A stretch of 64,000 bases of DNA from Rhizobium leguminosarum (lineage in GTDB: Bacteria > Pseudomonadota > Alphaproteobacteria > Rhizobiales > Rhizobiaceae), in the NCBI RefSeq assembly GCF_017876795.1, contig NZ_JAGIOR010000002.1, positions 744,001-808,000 of the forward strand. Reading direction: 5' to 3'. The notes below the pieces were generated by a model. It was not told the DNA's origin. It saw only the letters and a list, made by a program, of their open reading frames with translations, and did no database searches. The stretch's first letter is position 1. Each line of letters opens with the position of its first letter. Positions 53,775 through 63,205 of this stretch are shown in pieces. The position numbers and the translations under genes are program-made.

Positions 53775-55082
53775 GTGACACTGGACCTCTCGCAATACGC
53801 CTCCGAAAAAGGCATCAAATATTTCATGATCAGCTACACCGACCTGTTCGGTGGCCAACGCGCCAAGCTGGTCCCGGCGCAAGCCATTGCCGATATGCAG
53901 AAAGACGGCGCCGGCTTCGCGGGTTTTGCCACCTGGCTCGATCTGACGCCGGCCCATCCCGATCTGTTCGCGGTTCCCGATGCGTCCTCCGTCATCCAGC
54001 TCCCATGGAAGAAAGACGTCGCATGGGTCGCAGCCGACTGCGTCATGGACGATCAGCCTGTCGAACAGGCACCACGTGTGCTGCTGAAAAGGCTGGTTGC
54101 TGAGGCTGCGAAGGAAGGGCTGCGGGTAAAAACCGGTGTGGAGCCCGAGTTCTTTCTGATCTCTGCGGATGGTTCGGTGATTTCGGACCAGTTCGATACC
54201 GCCGAAAAGCCCTGCTACGATCAGCAGGCGGTGATGCGTCGCTATGATGTCATCGCCGAGATTTGCGACTACATGCTCGAGCTCGGCTGGAAGCCCTATC
54301 AGAACGACCACGAGGATGCGAACGGCCAGTTCGAGATGAACTGGGAATATGACGACGCGCTTCAGACGGCAGACAAGCACTCCTTCTTCAAGTTCATGGT
54401 CAAATCGGTCGCCGAAAAGCACGGCCTTCGCGCCACCTTCATGCCGAAACCCTTCATGGGACTGACCGGAAACGGCTGCCATGCCCACATCTCGGTTTGG
54501 GACATCGATGGCAAGGTCAACGCCTTCGCCGACAAGGAAATGGCCTTTGGACTCTCGGCTCAGGGCAAGACCTTCCTCGGCGGCATCATGAAACATGCCT
54601 CGGCACTCGCCGCGGTCACCAATCCGACGGTCAATTCCTACAAGCGCATCAACGCGCCGCGCACCACATCGGGCGCCACCTGGTCGCCGAACACCGTGAC
54701 CTGGACCGGCAACAACCGCACCCACATGGTGCGCGTGCCGGGACCGGGACGTTTCGAACTGCGCCTGCCGGACGGGGCTGTTAATCCGTACCTGCTGCAG
54801 GCGATCATCATCGCCGCCGGCCTTAACGGCATTCGCAGCCAGGCAGATCCCGGCCGCCACTACGATATCGACATGTATGCCGAGGGGCATCTGGTGAAGG
54901 ACGCGCCGCGCCTGCCGCTCAACCTGCTTGATGCGCTGCGTGCCTATGATGCCGATGAGGGTCTGAAGCAGGCGATGGGAACGGAATTTTCTGCCGCCTA
55001 CCTGAAGCTCAAGCATCGGGAATGGAATGCCTATTGCTCGCATTTCACCCAGTGGGAACGCGACAGTACGCTCGATATCTGA
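53775..55082 (+). CDS. glnT: Gamma-glutamylmethylamide synthetase / GlnT-type glutamine synthetase
   Basis: This 435-residue glutamine synthetase-like enzyme has a GTG start at 53775 with AAGGGG ten bases upstream. Catalytic motifs are GVEPEFFLISADG, NDHEDANGQFEMNW, NGCHAHISVWD and RVPGPGRFELRLPDGAVNPY. Rhizobial GlnT and methylotroph GmaS are close relatives. Next to mgs/mgd genes it most likely joins methylamine to glutamate, so gmaS is the better functional name. Confidence 0.88.
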   Translation: MTLDLSQYASEKGIKYFMISYTDLFGGQRAKLVPAQAIADMQKDGAGFAGFATWLDLTPAHPDLFAVPDASSVIQLPWKKDVAWVAADCVMDDQPVEQAPRVLLKRLVAEAAKEGLRVKTGVEPEFFLISADGSVISDQFDTAEKPCYDQQAVMRRYDVIAEICDYMLELGWKPYQNDHEDANGQFEMNWEYDDALQTADKHSFFKFMVKSVAEKHGLRATFMPKPFMGLTGNGCHAHISVWDIDGKVNAFADKEMAFGLSAQGKTFLGGIMKHASALAAVTNPTVNSYKRINAPRTTSGATWSPNTVTWTGNNRTHMVRVPGPGRFELRLPDGAVNPYLLQAIIIAAGLNGIRSQADPGRHYDIDMYAEGHLVKDAPRLPLNLLDALRAYDADEGLKQAMGTEFSAAYLKLKHREWNAYCSHFTQWERDSTLDI

Positions 55083-55103
55083 GCGCCAACCGATGTTTTC
55101 GAC

Positions 55104-55127
55104 ACGCCGGAGCGGAAGCTTCGGCGT
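55104..55127 (+). terminator. Hairpin after glnT
   Basis: ACGCCGGAGC and GCTTCGGCGT pair over 10 positions (one G-U) around a GGAA loop, 22 bases after the glnT stop. There is no U-run behind it, so it may be a partial terminator or mRNA-stability element between glnT and purU. Confidence 0.4.
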
Positions 55128-55169
55128 GATCGCATCCTCGGCACCTGATCTTGCGAGGGAAGAGACAGC

Positions 55170-56054
55170 ATGAAAAACGTCGTACTCACCGTATCCTGCA
55201 AGTCGACGCGCGGCATCGTTGCGGCGATTTCGAGTTATCTGGCCGACAAGGGCTGCAACATCATCGACAGCTCGCAGTTCGACGACCTCGATACCGGCAA
55301 GTTCTTCATGCGCGTCAGCTTCATTTCGGAAGAGGGTCTTTCGGGCACCGAGATCGGCGCCGATTTTCCGGCCGTCGCCGCCCCCTTCGCCATGGATTAC
55401 GAATTTCACGACAGCGAAAAGCGCATGAAGGTGCTCTTAATGGTGTCGCGCTTCGGCCATTGTCTCAACGACCTGCTCTACCGCTGGAAGATCGGCGCGC
55501 TGCCGATCGACATCGTCGGCGTCGTCTCCAACCATTTCGACTACCAGAAGGTCGTGGTCAACCACGACATCCCCTTCCACCATATTCCGGTCACCAAGGC
55601 CAATAAGGTCCAGGCCGAAGCCCGTATCATGGAGGTGGCCGAGCAGACCGGCACCGAGTTGATCGTGCTCGCCCGCTACATGCAGATCCTGTCGGACGAG
55701 ATGTGCCAGAAGATGTCGGGCAAGATCATCAACATCCACCATTCCTTCCTGCCGAGCTTCAAGGGCGCCAATCCCTACAAGCAGGCCTACGGCCGCGGCG
55801 TCAAGCTCATCGGAGCGACGGCGCATTACGTCACCGCCGATCTCGACGAAGGTCCGATCATCGAGCAGGACACGGCGCGCATCACCCATGCGCAGTCGCC
55901 CGACGACTACGTCTCGATCGGCCGCGACGTCGAAAGCCAGGTGCTGGCCCGGGCCATCCACGCCCATATCCATCACCGCACCTTCATCAACGGCAACCGC
56001 ACCGTGGTCTTCCCGGCAAGCCCCGGCAGCTACGCCTCCGAACGCATGGGCTGA
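55170..56054 (+). CDS. purU: Formyltetrahydrofolate deformylase
   Basis: This 294-residue enzyme has an N-terminal ACT domain (about residues 1-80: VSCKSTRGIVAAISSYLADKG) and a formyl transferase-like domain. Catalytic residues are in KIINIHHSFLPSFKGANPYKQ and GATAHYVTADLDEGPII (Asn-His-Asp set). It hydrolyses 10-formyl-THF to formate and THF. Clustered with folD and demethylating enzymes, it regenerates THF from one-carbon units. Confidence 0.93.
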   Translation: MKNVVLTVSCKSTRGIVAAISSYLADKGCNIIDSSQFDDLDTGKFFMRVSFISEEGLSGTEIGADFPAVAAPFAMDYEFHDSEKRMKVLLMVSRFGHCLNDLLYRWKIGALPIDIVGVVSNHFDYQKVVVNHDIPFHHIPVTKANKVQAEARIMEVAEQTGTELIVLARYMQILSDEMCQKMSGKIINIHHSFLPSFKGANPYKQAYGRGVKLIGATAHYVTADLDEGPIIEQDTARITHAQSPDDYVSIGRDVESQVLARAIHAHIHHRTFINGNRTVVFPASPGSYASERMG

Positions 56055-56057
56055 GAG

Positions 56058-56957
56058 ATGCTTGAGGTCATCGACGGCAAGAACGTAGCTGCATCGGTCA
56101 TTCAGACGGTCAAGAGTGCGACGGCGGCGCTGGAAAAGAGCAGCGGCGTCACCGCCGGCCTTGCGGTCGTCATCGTCGGCGACGATCCGGCAAGCCACGC
56201 CTATGTCGGCTCGAAGGGCCGCATGGCCAAGGAATGCGGCTTCAAATCAGTCCAGCACACGCTGCCGGCCGAGACCAGCCAGGAGGAGCTGGCAGCCCTC
56301 GTCGCCACCCTTAACGCCGATCCTTCGATCCACGGCATCCTGGTGCAATTGCCCCTGCCGAAACCGCTCGACAGTGAGTCGATCATCCAGGCGATCCTGC
56401 CGGAAAAGGATGTCGATGGCCTCAGTATCGCCAATGCCGGCAAGCTCGCCATCGGCGACCTGAAGACCGGACTGGTGTCCTGCACGCCGGCCGGCGCCAT
56501 GGTCTTCGTCCGCCGCACCCACGGCGAGGACCTCTCCGGCCTCAACGCCGTCGTCATCGGCCGCTCCAACCTGTTCGGCAAGCCGATGGCGCAATTGCTG
56601 CTCAACGCCAATGCGACGGTGACGATCGCCCACTCAAGAACCAAGAACCTCGCCGAGGTCTGCCACAATGCCGACATCCTGGTGGCCGCTGTCGGCCGGC
56701 CGGAGATGGTCAGGGCCGATTGGGTCAAGCCGGGTGCGACGGTCATCGACGTCGGCATCAACCGCGTGACAGCTCCCGAAAGAGGCGAGGGGAAGACCCG
56801 GCTTGTCGGCGACGTCGCCTTCGAAGAGGTCTCTGCGGTCGCCAGCACCATCACCCCGGTTCCCGGCGGCGTCGGGCCGATGACCATCGCCATGCTGATG
56901 GCCAATACGGTCATCGCCGCCCATCGCGCGGCAGGGCAGACGCCGCCGAAGTTTTGA
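56058..56957 (+). CDS. folD: Bifunctional methylenetetrahydrofolate dehydrogenase/cyclohydrolase
   Basis: This 299-residue FolD converts methylene-THF to formyl-THF, feeding purU. Family motifs are [14 protein letters not shown] with the catalytic lysine, [25 protein letters not shown] and [16 protein letters not shown]. It starts 3 bases after purU. A second folD for housekeeping is expected elsewhere in the genome. Confidence 0.93.
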   Translation: MLEVIDGKNVAASVIQTVKSATAALEKSSGVTAGLAVVIVGDDPASHAYVGSKGRMAKECGFKSVQHTLPAETSQEELAALVATLNADPSIHGILVQLPLPKPLDSESIIQAILPEKDVDGLSIANAGKLAIGDLKTGLVSCTPAGAMVFVRRTHGEDLSGLNAVVIGRSNLFGKPMAQLLLNANATVTIAHSRTKNLAEVCHNADILVAAVGRPEMVRADWVKPGATVIDVGINRVTAPERGEGKTRLVGDVAFEEVSAVASTITPVPGGVGPMTIAMLMANTVIAAHRAAGQTPPKF

Positions 56958-57048
56958 TTGGAATGCCGCCGGGCGGGGTTGCCATGGCGCGAAAGGCTTA
57001 TATACTCAGGAAATAAATATTCCGTAGAAGAAATAAGAGGGAACGGAA

Positions 57049-58182
57049 ATGGCTCTATCATGGCGTTTCTCCGTGTTGGCGGATCGGCATCGCGCTCTGG
57101 GATCGAAGCTTGAGGACTGGAGCGGCATGGGAACCGCCTGGACCTACGACAAGGACATGTCGGAAGAACATGTCGCCGTCCGCACCAAGGCCGGCATCAT
57201 GGATGTCTCGGGCCTGAAGAAGGTGCACCTGGTCGGCCCGCACGCCATCGCCGTCCTCGACGCCATGACCACCCGCGACCTCACCAAGATCTATCCCGGC
57301 CGCTCGGTCTATGCGACCATGCTGAACGAGCGCGGCCATTTCACCGATGATTGCATCGTCTATCGCACCAGCCCGAATTCCTGGATGCTGGTGCACGGGT
57401 CCGGCTCCGGCCACGAGGAGATCGTCAGGCAGGCGGCAGGCCGAAATTGCGCCGTGCTCTTCGACGACGACCTGCATGACCTGTCGCTGCAGGGTCCGCA
57501 CGCGGTCGACTATCTCGCCAAATACGTGCCGGGCATCCGCGATCTCAAATATTTCCACCACATGCAGACGACACTGTTCGGCGCACCGGTGATGATCTCG
57601 CGCACCGGCTATACCGGCGAACGCGGCTACGAGATCTTCGTGCGCGGCCAGGACGCCGTCATGGTCTGGGACCGGATCGTCGAGGAAGGCAAGGAAATGG
57701 GCATCATCCCCTGCTGCTTCTCCGTGCTCGACATGCTGCGCGTCGAGAGCTACCTGCTGTTCTACCCCTACGACAATTCGCAGATGTATCCCTTCGCCGA
57801 CCAGCCGCCCGGCGACAGCCTCTGGGAACTCGGCCTCGACTTCACCGTCAGCCCCGGCAAGACGGGCTTTCGCGGCGCCGAGGAACATGCCCGCCTCAAG
57901 GGCAAGGAACGCTTCAAGATCTTCGGCATGCTGATCGATGCCGATGGGCCGGCCGATCTCGGCGACGATGTCTTTGCCGACGGCAAGAAGGTTGGCGTCA
58001 TTACCTGCCCGAGCTATTCGTCGCTGACGAAGAAATCCATGGCGATTGCCCGTCTCGACGTTGACAAGGCGGTGCATGGGACGAAACTCGAAGTCCGCGG
58101 CAAGACCGTGAAGGCAAGCGCCACCGCCCACACGCTCCCCTTCGACGATCCGGAGAAGAAGAAGAGGACTGCCGTAGGTTAA
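57049..58182 (+). CDS. dmmD: Aminomethyltransferase-like (GcvT-fold) THF-dependent protein of the dimethylamine demethylase
   Basis: This 377-residue protein of the glycine-cleavage T-protein fold has the THF-site motif SRTGYTGERGYEIFV (about residues 183-197) and a C-terminal barrel. The lineup here, T-protein, small subunit, reductase, DUF3445 haem protein, matches the order dmmD-A-B-C of the characterised dimethylamine monooxygenase. There the released formaldehyde carbon is passed to THF. It follows folD by 91 bases. Confidence 0.75.
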   Translation: MALSWRFSVLADRHRALGSKLEDWSGMGTAWTYDKDMSEEHVAVRTKAGIMDVSGLKKVHLVGPHAIAVLDAMTTRDLTKIYPGRSVYATMLNERGHFTDDCIVYRTSPNSWMLVHGSGSGHEEIVRQAAGRNCAVLFDDDLHDLSLQGPHAVDYLAKYVPGIRDLKYFHHMQTTLFGAPVMISRTGYTGERGYEIFVRGQDAVMVWDRIVEEGKEMGIIPCCFSVLDMLRVESYLLFYPYDNSQMYPFADQPPGDSLWELGLDFTVSPGKTGFRGAEEHARLKGKERFKIFGMLIDADGPADLGDDVFADGKKVGVITCPSYSSLTKKSMAIARLDVDKAVHGTKLEVRGKTVKASATAHTLPFDDPEKKKRTAVG

Positions 58183-58193
58183 GGAGCACGCGA

Positions 58194-58799
58194 ATGCTCG
58201 TTGCAGGCATCAAGAGCCGACCAGTCTACACGGGCCTCACCATCCAGCCGCACGCCCGGCGGCACATTTTCGCGCTCGAAGGGGAGGGCGCCAAGGCCCT
58301 CCTCGACCAGCGGCCGGCGCTCGACGAAACCGCCCTTTCCCGCAGCGAAATCCTCTATGTCGCCCGCGGCTCGCAAGGCTCCGGTCTGGACGAGGCACTG
58401 CGCCACCTCGGCGCCGACATGTTCTTCACGGCCCCGACGATCGCCACACTGCTTTTCCGATTGAAGGGCTCGCTTGCCACCGCCCATATGGGAACCCGGC
58501 TTTATATAGCGGGCACCGAAGGCTTCATCGGCCAGGCAATGCTGGTGGCGCTCGATTACGGCATGGACCACGCCTCCGTCATCACCGAGCACCGCGGGTC
58601 GCTCGCCAGGCGCGTGCAATGCGTCCATTGCAAGGGCATCACCGACGACGTCACCGCCAGTCCCTTTAGCTGCAGCCATTGCGGATTGACGCTTCTGGTG
58701 CGCGATCATTATTCGCGCCGGCTCGCCGCCTTCCAGGGCGTCAATATCGATGCGGAAGAACCGGGCAGCGCGCCCGACCCCGAGGAGTTGTTCCTTTGA
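58194..58799 (+). CDS. dmmA: Dimethylamine monooxygenase subunit DmmA-like
   Basis: This 201-residue protein has an N-terminal part rich in RRHIFALEGEGAKALLDQRP and a C-terminal zinc-ribbon or rubredoxin-like site with two CxxC pairs (CVHC about residue 143 and CSHC about residue 162). A clean AAGGAG precedes its ATG. It belongs between dmmD and dmmB. The next gene starts inside its stop. Confidence 0.78.
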   Translation: MLVAGIKSRPVYTGLTIQPHARRHIFALEGEGAKALLDQRPALDETALSRSEILYVARGSQGSGLDEALRHLGADMFFTAPTIATLLFRLKGSLATAHMGTRLYIAGTEGFIGQAMLVALDYGMDHASVITEHRGSLARRVQCVHCKGITDDVTASPFSCSHCGLTLLVRDHYSRRLAAFQGVNIDAEEPGSAPDPEELFL

Positions 58800-59761
58800 G
58801 CGGTGGCACAGAAATTCCCGTCCGCGTGGCGCGGATCACCCCGATCGCCGAACGCGTCAAACGTTTCCGCTTCGAGCGCCTCGACGGCGAGCCGATGCCT
58901 TATTTTTCCGGCGGCGCGCATATCATCGTCTCGATGAACGATGGCGGCCATATGCGCCGCAACGCCTATTCGCTGATGTCGCCGCCGCACGATTGCGCAG
59001 CCTATGAGATCAGCGTGCTGCATGTCGAGGATTCACGCGGCGGCTCCACCTTCATGCATGAGAAGGTGCGCGAAGGCGACGAGTTGAGGGTCAGCTACCC
59101 CGTCAATCTCTTCCAACCGGACTGGCGCGGGCGCAAGCATCTTCTGATCGCCGGCGGCATCGGCATTACCCCCTTCATCGCGATGATGGAGCAATTTTCC
59201 CGCGAGGGCGCCAATTTCGAGCTGCATTATGCCATCCGCACGCGCGATCGCGGCGCCTATTGGCGGGAACTGCTGGAGCGCTACGGTTCCCATCGCATCA
59301 AGATCCATTGCGACGCCGAAGGCGCCGCCATCCCACTGACGCGTCTGCTCGACAGTCAGCCGCTCGGCACGCATCTGTATGTCTGCGGCCCGGCCGGGAT
59401 GATCGATGGCGTACTGAAAACCGGCGTCAACGCCGGCTGGCCGGAACAGAACCTGCATTCGGAACGGTTCCTGTCGTCGCTGCCCGGTAAGCCTTTCACG
59501 ATGGAGTTGATCCGCTCCGGCAAGAGCGTGAAGGTCGGCCATCACGAAAGCATGCTGGAGGCGATCGAAGCGGCGGGCGTCGACGCACCCTTCCTCTGTC
59601 GCGGCGGCGCCTGCGGTCAATGCGAGACGGGGGTCGTCACCTGCGACGGCAAGCTGCTGCACAATGACGTCTATCTGACGAGCGAAGAAAAGGCATCCGG
59701 CCGCAAGGTGATGATCTGTGTTTCCCGCTTCGAGGGAAACAGGCTGCATCTCGATCTTTGA
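58796..59761 (+). CDS. dmmB: Dimethylamine monooxygenase reductase subunit (phthalate dioxygenase reductase type)
   Basis: This 321-residue reductase has an N-terminal flavin-binding domain (RRNAYSLMSPP), an NAD domain (LIAGGIGITPFIAMMEQFSREG) and a C-terminal plant-type 2Fe-2S domain (CRGGACGQCETG and later MICVSR). A TTG at 58796 overlaps the dmmA stop (TTGA) and fits the length. An upstream frame would overlap dmmA heavily and was rejected. It passes electrons to DmmC. Confidence 0.85.
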   Translation: MSGGTEIPVRVARITPIAERVKRFRFERLDGEPMPYFSGGAHIIVSMNDGGHMRRNAYSLMSPPHDCAAYEISVLHVEDSRGGSTFMHEKVREGDELRVSYPVNLFQPDWRGRKHLLIAGGIGITPFIAMMEQFSREGANFELHYAIRTRDRGAYWRELLERYGSHRIKIHCDAEGAAIPLTRLLDSQPLGTHLYVCGPAGMIDGVLKTGVNAGWPEQNLHSERFLSSLPGKPFTMELIRSGKSVKVGHHESMLEAIEAAGVDAPFLCRGGACGQCETGVVTCDGKLLHNDVYLTSEEKASGRKVMICVSRFEGNRLHLDL

Positions 59762-59795
59762 CGGCATCGGATGAAGCGGAACAAGGAGACCGAAC

Positions 59796-60836
59796 ATGGC
59801 AATCGCCTTCAAGCAGGAAACCTTCCGGAATGATTTCAGCTACGGCAACAGCGCTGAAAACATCCGGCGCTTCCCGTTTCCCTTCGACCGCGACGAATAC
59901 ATGTATTCCGTCAACATGGAGCCGCATGTGCGCGGCCGGGCGGGCACCGTCTTCGAAAACCTGATCGACGTCGACGAACATTATGTCGCCGAGATGCACG
60001 ACCGGGCACTGGTTTTGAAGGAGGATCCGCTCCGCTATCAGGCCCTGCCGCACATGATGAGCGCGCAATGGGATACGCTGGAACTGCTGATGGAAGAGCA
60101 GGCGGCGGGTAATCCAGACCATTTCACGCTGATCCGCAATGGCGACCAATGGCGCTGGATCAACCGCCCGCTTGGCATCGACGACAGCTTCACCTTCGGC
60201 GATGCCTCGACGCTGCCCTATGAGCCCTTCGAATACATCACCCGCCAGGCCCAGGGCGATTTCTGCATCGTCGACCAACGCGACGGCAATCTGTGGATGG
60301 ATGCCGGCATGGTGACGACACAGGCCGACTGGTCGCTCGATTTCGATATCGGCATGAACTTCATGGAATGGCATGGGCCGGTGCCGCTCGCCCACCAGAT
60401 CGGCGTCTTCGACCGGGCGCTGAAATTCCTGTTGAACCTGCAGCAAGGCAAGCCGACACGGCGGTTCAACTGGACGATGACGATCAATCCGCGGCTCGAC
60501 ACCAGCCCCGAGAATTATCACAAATGGGGTCCAGACCGCACCACGGTGACATCGAGCAATGTCGGCGAGAAGGTGTATCTGCGCGTCGAGCTGCAGAGCC
60601 TCTGGCGCCTGCCGCGCTCCAACGCCATCCTTTTCGTCATCCGTTGCTACCTGATGAACATGGAAGAGCTCGTCACCGTGCCGAAGTGGGCGCGACGCTT
60701 CCCGCGCGTGCTGAAAACACTGCCGCCCGAGCTCATCGATTATAAGGGCCTCACCCGTTTCCGCGAGACGACGATCGACTGGCTATCCAAATATGACGAT
60801 GGCGCTCCGACCAGCCCCGGAATTTTTCCCGACTGA
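59796..60836 (+). CDS. dmmC: Haem-dependent oxidative N-demethylase (HODM alpha / DUF3445) subunit
   Basis: This 346-residue protein of the former DUF3445 family has the PAS-like fold that binds haem in HODM. Recognisable parts are NMEPHVRGRAGTVFENL, HMMSAQWDTLELLMEEQ, RWINRPLGIDDSF, NFMEWHGPVP and PENYHKWGPDRTTV with family RQSL-like VELQSLWRLPRSNAILFVI. It oxidises dimethylamine to methylamine plus formaldehyde. It is the last gene of dmmDABC; an AAGGAG site precedes the ATG. Confidence 0.85.
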   Translation: MAIAFKQETFRNDFSYGNSAENIRRFPFPFDRDEYMYSVNMEPHVRGRAGTVFENLIDVDEHYVAEMHDRALVLKEDPLRYQALPHMMSAQWDTLELLMEEQAAGNPDHFTLIRNGDQWRWINRPLGIDDSFTFGDASTLPYEPFEYITRQAQGDFCIVDQRDGNLWMDAGMVTTQADWSLDFDIGMNFMEWHGPVPLAHQIGVFDRALKFLLNLQQGKPTRRFNWTMTINPRLDTSPENYHKWGPDRTTVTSSNVGEKVYLRVELQSLWRLPRSNAILFVIRCYLMNMEELVTVPKWARRFPRVLKTLPPELIDYKGLTRFRETTIDWLSKYDDGAPTSPGIFPD

Positions 60837-60933
60837 CGCGCCGCGATACACACCTTTCAGACGCCAGAGACACCGCAACGCTTTGAAATTTCGTCCGTAA
60901 ATCGATATCGCATAATCAAGAGGGGAATGCTTC

Positions 60934-62271
60934 ATGACAAGAGTAGCCGTCATCGGCGCCGGTCCTTCCGGTCTGGCGCAGCTGCGCGCCTTTCAATCGG
61001 CTGCCCAGAAGGGCGCCGAGATCCCGGAGATCGTCTGCTTCGAAAAGCAGTCGGATTGGGGCGGGCTCTGGAACTATACCTGGCGCACCGGCCTCGACGA
61101 ATATGGTGAGCCGGTCCATGGCAGCATGTATCGTTACCTCTGGTCGAACGGCCCGAAGGAATGCCTCGAATTCGCCGACTATTCCTTCGAGGAGCATTTC
61201 GGCAAGCCGATCGCCTCCTATCCGCCGCGCGCCGTGCTCTGGGATTATATCAAGGGTCGCGTCGAGAAGGCGAATGTCCGCCATTGGGTGCGCTTCAGCA
61301 CGCCGGTGCGTATGGTCCGTTTCGACGAAGCGACGAAGAAATTCACGGTGACCGCGCATAACCGCGGCGAGGACCGGATGTATGACGAGGAATTCGACTA
61401 TGTCGTCGTCGCATCAGGTCACTTCTCGACGCCGAACGTGCCCTATTTCGAGGGGGTGAAGACCTTCAACGGCCGCGTCCTGCATGCCCACGATTTCCGC
61501 GACGCGCTGGAGTTCAAGGGCAAGGACATCCTGCTCGTCGGCCGCAGCTATTCGGCCGAGGACATCGGCTCGCAATGCTGGAAGTACGGCGCGAAATCGG
61601 TGACGACGAGTTACCGCTCGAAGCCGATGGGCTTTAAATGGCCGGAGAATTTCGAAGAACGGCCGCTGCTGACGAAGCTCGAAAACCGCACGGCGCATTT
61701 CCTCGACGGCTCGACCAAGGAGGTCGATGCGGTAATCCTCTGCACCGGCTACCAGCACCATTTCCCTTTCCTGCCCGACGACCTCCGGCTGAAGACCGCA
61801 AACCGCCTCTGGGCCGACAGCCTCTACAAGGGGGTGATCTTCGATAAGAACCCGCAGCTCTTCTATATCGGCATGCAGGATCAGTTCTACACTTTCAACA
61901 TGTTCGACGTGCAGGCCTGGTGGGCCCGCGACGTGATGATGGGCCGCATCACGCTGCCGCCGGAAGAAGAGCTGAAAGCCAATTTCGATATGTGGCGCGC
62001 CCGCGAGGAGACGCTCGAGGATGCCGAACAGATGATCTGGTATCAGGGCGACTATGTGAAGGAACTGCTTGCCGAGACCGATTATCCCTCCTTCGACATT
62101 GAAGGCACCAACCGGACCTTCATGGAGTGGGAACATCACAAGGCGGACAATATCATGGGCTTCCGCGACCATGCCTATCGATCGCTGATGACCGGCAACA
62201 TGTCGCCAAAGCACCACACGCCTTGGGTCGAGGCGCTCGACGATTCCAAGGAGGAATATCTGCGCAACTGA
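60934..62271 (+). CDS. tmm: Trimethylamine monooxygenase (flavin monooxygenase family)
   Basis: This 445-residue bacterial FMO has the FAD motif GAGPSG at 8-13, the FMO identifying region ([19 protein letters not shown], 172-190), the NADPH motif GRSYSA at 203-208 and [11 protein letters not shown]. The sequence [21 protein letters not shown] matches known Tmm closely. It forms TMAO from trimethylamine. AGAGGGGA precedes the ATG, and a hairpin follows the stop. Confidence 0.9.
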   Translation: MTRVAVIGAGPSGLAQLRAFQSAAQKGAEIPEIVCFEKQSDWGGLWNYTWRTGLDEYGEPVHGSMYRYLWSNGPKECLEFADYSFEEHFGKPIASYPPRAVLWDYIKGRVEKANVRHWVRFSTPVRMVRFDEATKKFTVTAHNRGEDRMYDEEFDYVVVASGHFSTPNVPYFEGVKTFNGRVLHAHDFRDALEFKGKDILLVGRSYSAEDIGSQCWKYGAKSVTTSYRSKPMGFKWPENFEERPLLTKLENRTAHFLDGSTKEVDAVILCTGYQHHFPFLPDDLRLKTANRLWADSLYKGVIFDKNPQLFYIGMQDQFYTFNMFDVQAWWARDVMMGRITLPPEEELKANFDMWRAREETLEDAEQMIWYQGDYVKELLAETDYPSFDIEGTNRTFMEWEHHKADNIMGFRDHAYRSLMTGNMSPKHHTPWVEALDDSKEEYLRN

Positions 62272-62286
62272 TCGGACAAAGACTAC

Positions 62287-62320
62287 TGCGGGACAAGGTG
62301 TTCGGACACCTCGTCCCGCA
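62287..62320 (+). terminator. Strong hairpin after tmm
   Basis: TGCGGGACAAGGTGT and ACACCTCGTCCCGCA pair around a TCGG loop with one mismatch, 16 bases after the tmm stop. The U-run is absent (TATTAC follows). It is the best terminator-like structure of the methylamine operon. Confidence 0.6.
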
Positions 62321-62392
62321 TATTACGGCCCACGCCTTTGAAACGCGACGACATACATCCATCTGCAACTCTTCTCTTCGGACGTGGTCTTC

Positions 62393-62995
62393 ATGGATTT
62401 TCAAACGAGCATTCTCGGACGCATGAGCGGCTTTCTCTATCGCTGCCGTGCCGATGAAAACTACACGATGCTTGAGATGACCGACGGCATCGAGCGCATC
62501 TTCGGTTACCCCCCCGACGAAATCATCGGCAACCGCACACGAACCTTCACCTCGATCATGTACGAGGAAGACGTGCCTTTAATGGACGAAATCGTCGGCC
62601 GGGCGCTGGACAAGCGCGTGGACTGGACGATGGAATATCGCATCCGCCATGCGATGGGTCATCTCATCTGGGTGACAGAGACCGGCGGCGGCATCTGGGA
62701 CCCGAAGGGCGAGCTTCTCTACCTCGAAGGCAGCATCATCAACATCGAATCGCTTTACCAGCGAATCGACGAACGAACCGCCGACATGCGCGTCACCGCC
62801 TCGAAGACCAACGAGATCCTGCAATCGCTGCGCTATCTGAAGCTGCTTGCCGTCAATGCCGGCATTGAGGCCGCCCGCGCCGGCACCGCCGGGTCGGGCT
62901 TTGCCGTGCTTGCCGCCGAGATGCGCTCGCTCGCCAACTCCTCCGAAGAGGCCGCGCGCGCCATTTCCGAGGCACAACGCAAGGCGGAAGGCTGA
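62393..62995 (+). CDS. PAS-domain protein with a short MCP-type signalling hairpin
   Basis: This 200-residue soluble protein has a PAS fold at about residues 10-125 (ERIFGYPPDEIIGNRTRTFTSI, MEYRIRHAMGHLIWVTETGGG). A methyl-accepting chemotaxis hairpin tip follows (YLKLLAVNAGIEAARAG, GFAVLAAEMRSLANSSEEAAR). It lacks the membrane anchors, HAMP and long methylation helices of normal receptors. An ATG at 62393 is preferred; a GTG at 62384 is possible. It may modulate a receptor array or be a truncated receptor. Confidence 0.8.
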   Translation: MDFQTSILGRMSGFLYRCRADENYTMLEMTDGIERIFGYPPDEIIGNRTRTFTSIMYEEDVPLMDEIVGRALDKRVDWTMEYRIRHAMGHLIWVTETGGGIWDPKGELLYLEGSIINIESLYQRIDERTADMRVTASKTNEILQSLRYLKLLAVNAGIEAARAGTAGSGFAVLAAEMRSLANSSEEAARAISEAQRKAEG

Positions 62996-63205
62996 GCGTT
63001 TCCCCGGCCCACAAAATAATTGGGGCTCAGGTCGAAGGCTGGATTGTTAACCGTCCTACGCCTGCTGATATTACGACATATTTTCAATGATTTGCTGCAG
63101 TTTTTCGGTTGAAGAATCTTACGTCATTGTGGGGAATGTTAAGGCCGCGTTAACTTTTTGTTAACCATAGCCGCGTTAGACATGATCAACGATTTCTTCA
63201 CATAG
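62996..63205. other. Upstream region of minC
   Basis: 210 bases with no gene. The last 80 bases are AT-rich (GTTAACTTTTTGTTAACCAT near 63150), a plausible promoter zone for minC. Confidence 0.45.

Noticed and set aside
58679..58795. Longer N-terminus for dmmB
   Set aside because: It would overlap dmmA by 117 bases; the TTG at 58796 gives the usual overlap and length.
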